Source: Vulcanimicrobiota bacterium (GTDB taxonomy: Bacteria; Vulcanimicrobiota; Vulcanimicrobiia; Vulcanimicrobiales; Vulcanimicrobiaceae). Taken from it: 8,661 nucleotides of DNA. Made by a program: the position numbers and the translations under genes. This document shows positions 6,826-8,661 of this stretch, piece after piece (positions within the stretch are counted from its first letter, which is position 1; the number at the start of each line of letters is the position of its first letter). The notes under the pieces are model-generated. The model saw nothing but the letters and a program-made list of their open reading frames with translations. It had not been told where the DNA came from and did no database searches. The stretch lies in assembly GCA_027306845.1 (NCBI GenBank), contig DAHUYY010000071.1, positions 1 to 8,661 of the forward strand, read 5' to 3'.

Positions 6826-7061
6826 AACGCTGGGAGACGCGCCTCGCCTTGCTCGCGGTGATTCTCGCGAGCCTCTCGGCGTTGAATATCCCGGGGCGTC
6901 TCCTGCTCGCGCTCACCGCGATGCTGCTCCTCTCGATCATTGCAAGCGCGCGGCTGCGCGCCGCACTCTACGGTAAAAAAGAGCGCCCTACCGGGTTCGA
7001 TGCCGCCTCCACGGCAGCGCGAATCCGAGAGGAGCGCTCGCACCGTTTCACGCGCCGATAG
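6822..7061 (+). CDS. Small hypothetical membrane protein with two transmembrane segments
   Basis: A 79-residue protein starting at GTG 6822, which overlaps the hydratase stop as GTGA and so is probably translated by coupling. Residues about 7-21 (RLALLAVILASLSAL) and 27-43 (LLLALTAMLLLSIIASA) are hydrophobic and separated by NIPGR, suggesting a helical hairpin in the membrane. The C-terminal 35 residues are charged and Arg-rich, ending HRFTRR, and probably cytoplasmic. I recognise no family. The tight coupling to the hydratase implies joint expression. The frame is supported by overlap and hydrophobic pattern only, so it could still be a chance open frame in GC-rich DNA. Confidence 0.6.
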   Translation: MKRWETRLALLAVILASLSALNIPGRLLLALTAMLLLSIIASARLRAALYGKKERPTGFDAASTAARIREERSHRFTRR

Positions 7062-7071
7062 CTCTCGCAGG

Positions 7072-7114
7072 CCCGGCCGAACGCGAGCCTCGGCCGGGGC
7101 TTCGGGCCGCCCCG
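7072..7114 (+). repeat. Overlapping GC-rich inverted repeats in the leader of the Lrp-like gene
   Basis: The 68 bp between the small membrane protein and the RAM-domain gene holds a perfect 9 bp inverted repeat, CCCGGCCGA (7072-7080) and TCGGCCGGG (7090-7098), with a nine-base loop. A second 6 bp stem, CGGGGC (7095-7100) and GCCCCG (7109-7114), shares bases 7095-7098 with the first, so only one can form at a time. No T-run follows, so an ordinary rho-independent terminator is unlikely. It may be a leader structure, a weak terminator for the upstream operon, or only a result of high GC content. Confidence 0.5.
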
Positions 7115-7129
7115 TCGAAGCGGCACCGT

Positions 7130-7414
7130 ATGGTTACCGCTTTCATCCTCATGAATGTCGAGCGTCCGCGCTTAAAATCAATCGCCGACGATTTGCTTGC
7201 CATCGAGGGCATCGCTGAGGTCTACTCCGTCGCCGGGCCGTTCGATCTCGTTGCGATCGCCCGCGTGCGCGAGCACGAACAACTCAACGATCTCGTGACC
7301 GAACGCGTCGGCGCGCTCGAGGGAATCGAATCGACCGAGACGCTCATCGCGTTCCGATCCTTTGCCAAGAAAGATCTCGGCTTGCTCTGGGATATCGGGG
7401 AAGAGCGCGCGTAG
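7130..7414 (+). CDS. Stand-alone Lrp/AsnC ligand-binding (RAM) domain protein
   Basis: A 94-residue soluble protein matching only the C-terminal effector-binding domain of Lrp/AsnC regulators. The ferredoxin-like alpha-beta pattern is clear: strand TAFILMNV, helix 13-25, strand VYSVAGPFDLVAIARV (31-46) with the characteristic G-PFDL turn, a second helix (48-63), and strand GIESTETLIAF (65-75). There is no helix-turn-helix, so it should not bind DNA alone. Such short proteins usually assemble into dimers or larger rings and bind amino acids or other small molecules; some modulate full-length Lrp proteins. ATG at 7130 fits the family start; no strong Shine-Dalgarno is seen. Its stop is only 7 bp from the convergent MBL gene stop. 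No evident functional link to the aromatic cluster. Confidence 0.88.
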   Translation: MVTAFILMNVERPRLKSIADDLLAIEGIAEVYSVAGPFDLVAIARVREHEQLNDLVTERVGALEGIESTETLIAFRSFAKKDLGLLWDIGEERA

Positions 7415-7421
7415 CTTCGTT

Positions 7422-8381
7422 CTAAAACAACGATAACTGCGCGTGCTCTTCGAGATATTCGGCGTCGATACCGAGGCGGCGCAGGCGGTGCGTGAAATCG
7501 TCGCGCCCATGCACGAGCAAGACTTTGCGCGGTTGCACGAGTTCGATCGTGCGTAATAACGACGGATAATCGGCATGGTCGGAGAGCGCGAAGGTTCGGT
7601 CGACGCCGTAGCGATAGCGCGCGCTCCGATCGATCGCCCACCCGGTGAGCATCGCGCTTCGCGTCTTTCCCTCGCTCGGCGGCGCATTCGATCGTCCCGG
7701 TGGGCGGATCTCGGCGTAGCCGCTCGCGGAGTCGCCGCGTTGCTCTTCCGGCAACGCGACTCCGCACGTGCGATAAACGTCGGCAATCTTTGCTACCGCC
7801 GAATGAACGCGGATCGGTATTCCCGCAGCACCGAGGATCGCCATCGCTTCCTGCGCCTTGCCGAGCGAGTATGCGTAGAAGATCGGCGTCGCACCGTCCT
7901 CCAAGGCAGCGCGCGCGAAGGCGACGATCTCCGCTTCGACCTGCTCGCGCGGAGGAAAAATATATTGCGGCGAGCCGAACGTGCACTCCATCACCAGAAC
8001 GTCGGCGGGTTTGATCTCGGTCGCCTCCGCAGTTCGCGATGCCGTGAGTTTGAAGTCGCCGGTGTACACATGCCTTCCCGAGGCGCCCTCGACGAGCAGT
8101 TGTGCGCTGCCCAGGACGTGCCCGGCGGCGAAGAGCGTGAGGCGATACTCGCCGATCTCCCAGGGTTCGTTGAACCGATGGGTTTCGAACGTACTCTGCT
8201 TGCGCGAGCGGAAGCGCACCGCGCAGAGCGCCGCGGTCTCGGGGGTGCAGATGACGACGCCGTGTTCGCGGGCGTGGTCGGCATGGGCGTGAGAAACGTA
8301 GCCGCGCTCGCGGCGCCGCGATGCATCGACCCAGAGATCGATCGCCGGCAGGTAGAGGCTTGCGTCGCGTTTAGCGAACAT
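7422..8381 (-). CDS. MBL-fold exonuclease / beta-CASP-like nuclease (ligase-associated DNA exonuclease type)
   Basis: A 319-residue metallo-beta-lactamase-fold hydrolase with two zinc sites. Motifs in order: SHAHADH with His31, His33, Asp35 and His36; AAGHVLGSAQ with His88; YTGDFK with Asp109; MECTFG; FYAYSLGKAQE (168-178), which is typical of ligase-associated DNA exonucleases and their CPSF73/YSH1-like relatives; SDHADY with Asp268-His269; and LLVHG with His291. In other genomes this family often adjoins an ATP-dependent DNA ligase and acts in DNA end processing, but no ligase is visible here. Residues about 211-245 are a Gly/Pro/Ser-rich, probably disordered insertion. ATG at 8379-8381 gives the normal family start; no good Shine-Dalgarno is seen. 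It is divergent from the cysteine synthase-like gene by 56 bp. An RNA-processing role is the main alternative. Confidence 0.88.
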   Translation of the reverse strand: MFAKRDASLYLPAIDLWVDASRRRERGYVSHAHADHAREHGVVICTPETAALCAVRFRSRKQSTFETHRFNEPWEIGEYRLTLFAAGHVLGSAQLLVEGASGRHVYTGDFKLTASRTAEATEIKPADVLVMECTFGSPQYIFPPREQVEAEIVAFARAALEDGATPIFYAYSLGKAQEAMAILGAAGIPIRVHSAVAKIADVYRTCGVALPEEQRGDSASGYAEIRPPGRSNAPPSEGKTRSAMLTGWAIDRSARYRYGVDRTFALSDHADYPSLLRTIELVQPRKVLLVHGRDDFTHRLRRLGIDAEYLEEHAQLSLF

Positions 8382-8437
8382 AGGTAGAGGCGCTTCGGTG
8401 CAACGCTCGTGCGCTCTTGCGCGTTGAAGGTGGAACT
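8382..8437. promoter_or_regulatory. Divergent intergenic region with a small inverted repeat
   Basis: The 56 bp gap must hold promoters for both the MBL gene and the cysteine synthase-like gene. It contains the inverted repeat CAACGC (8401-8406) / GCGTTG (8421-8426), with GCGC/GCGC nested inside, directly before the ribosome binding site AAGGTGG (8427-8433) of the cysteine synthase-like gene. No convincing -10/-35 pair is visible. An operator or hairpin function is only a possibility. Confidence 0.3.
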
Positions 8438-8661
8438 ATGGCTCGCATCTATGACTCGATTGTCGATACCTTTGGGAACACTCCGCTCGTGCGGATACCG
8501 CGGCTCAACGCCGGTCTGCCCGGGCAGGTCTTGGTAAAGGTCGAATCGTTCAACCCGGCCGGTTCCGTGAAAGATCGCATCGGCATCGCGATGATCGAGG
8601 CGGCGGAGGCCGACGGCCGCCTGCGCCCGGGCCAGCTCGTCGTCGAGTACACCGGCGGGAG
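8438..8661 (+). CDS. Cysteine synthase-like PLP-dependent enzyme, N-terminal part, 3' end outside window
   Basis: The first 74 codons of a fold-type II PLP enzyme of the cysteine synthase/cystathionine beta-synthase family, which makes cysteine from O-acetylserine (or an analogue) and sulfide. The N-terminus 'DSIVDTFGNTPLVRIPRLN' and the PLP-lysine motif NPAGSVKDR (Lys45) are diagnostic. The next conserved loop, normally TSGNTG, reads VVEYTGG(R/S) where the window ends; this fits a CysK-like subfamily that I recall carrying TGGSTG instead. The start ATG follows AAGGTGG at a good distance. No stop codon occurs before the window end. Exact substrate (O-acetylserine, O-phosphoserine or other) cannot be judged from this piece. 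Confidence 0.93.
   Translation, partial: MARIYDSIVDTFGNTPLVRIPRLNAGLPGQVLVKVESFNPAGSVKDRIGIAMIEAAEADGRLRPGQLVVEYTGG

Noticed and set aside
7416..7434. TCGTT/AACGA stem between the RAM and MBL genes as a terminator
   Set aside because: Only 5 bp, AT-containing, and no T-run; too weak to call.
7575..8387. 270-codon plus-strand open frame
   Set aside because: Antisense shadow of the MBL gene, whose zinc motifs are complete; the product is Arg/Glu-rich with no recognisable domain.
1..8661. tRNA, rRNA, CRISPR array, insertion sequence, integrase or phage gene
   Set aside because: None was seen on either strand; nearly all the sequence is accounted for by ordinary genes with short gaps.

Overview
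The window is GC-rich, gene-dense bacterial DNA without introns, RNA genes, mobile elements or CRISPR. The organism cannot be named from it. A Pro/Thr/Ala-linked lipoprotein, a PaaX-type regulator, many 1-4 bp gene overlaps and a TGG-type cysteine synthase-like gene would fit an uncultured soil phylum (for example Eremiobacterota or Dormibacterota, or a Chloroflexota or Actinobacteriota relative). That is a guess from style, not a demonstrated placement.

Layout. (1) Positions 1-1945, plus strand: the 3' end of a thiolase of the beta-ketoadipyl-CoA/acetyl-CoA type, translationally coupled (ATGA) to a complete aldehyde dehydrogenase. (2) Positions 1966-4749, minus strand: in transcription order, a PaaX-family repressor, a CPA-type cation:proton antiporter with a C-terminal Rossmann-like domain (joined to paaX by a GTGA overlap), and a small lipoprotein. 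(3) Positions 4802-7061, plus strand, divergent from paaX across a 52 bp gap: a BoxB-like di-iron aryl-CoA epoxidase, a crotonase-fold enoyl-CoA hydratase with both catalytic glutamates, and a GTGA-coupled small membrane protein. (4) Positions 7130-7414, plus: a stand-alone Lrp/AsnC ligand-binding (RAM) domain. (5) Positions 7422-8381, minus: a metallo-beta-lactamase-fold protein of the DNA exonuclease/mRNA-processing type. (6) Positions 8438-8661, plus: the 5' end of a cysteine synthase-like PLP enzyme that runs off the window.

How the genes may work together. Thiolase, aldehyde dehydrogenase, epoxidase, enoyl-CoA hydratase and PaaX are the parts expected of an aerobic 'hybrid' route: an aromatic acid is activated to its CoA thioester, the ring is epoxidised by a di-iron oxygenase, the ring is opened hydrolytically to an aldehyde, the aldehyde is oxidised, and the chain is shortened by beta-oxidation. 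The notable point is the mixture. The oxygenase resembles BoxB (benzoyl-CoA), yet it is about 100 residues shorter and sits with a PaaX regulator and Paa-like beta-oxidation enzymes. No PaaABCDE multisubunit oxygenase, BoxA reductase, BoxC, PaaZ or CoA ligase is visible here. The substrate is therefore open (benzoyl-CoA, phenylacetyl-CoA or another aryl-CoA). The antiporter and lipoprotein behind paaX are unexpected partners. Genes from 7130 onward look like unrelated housekeeping functions.
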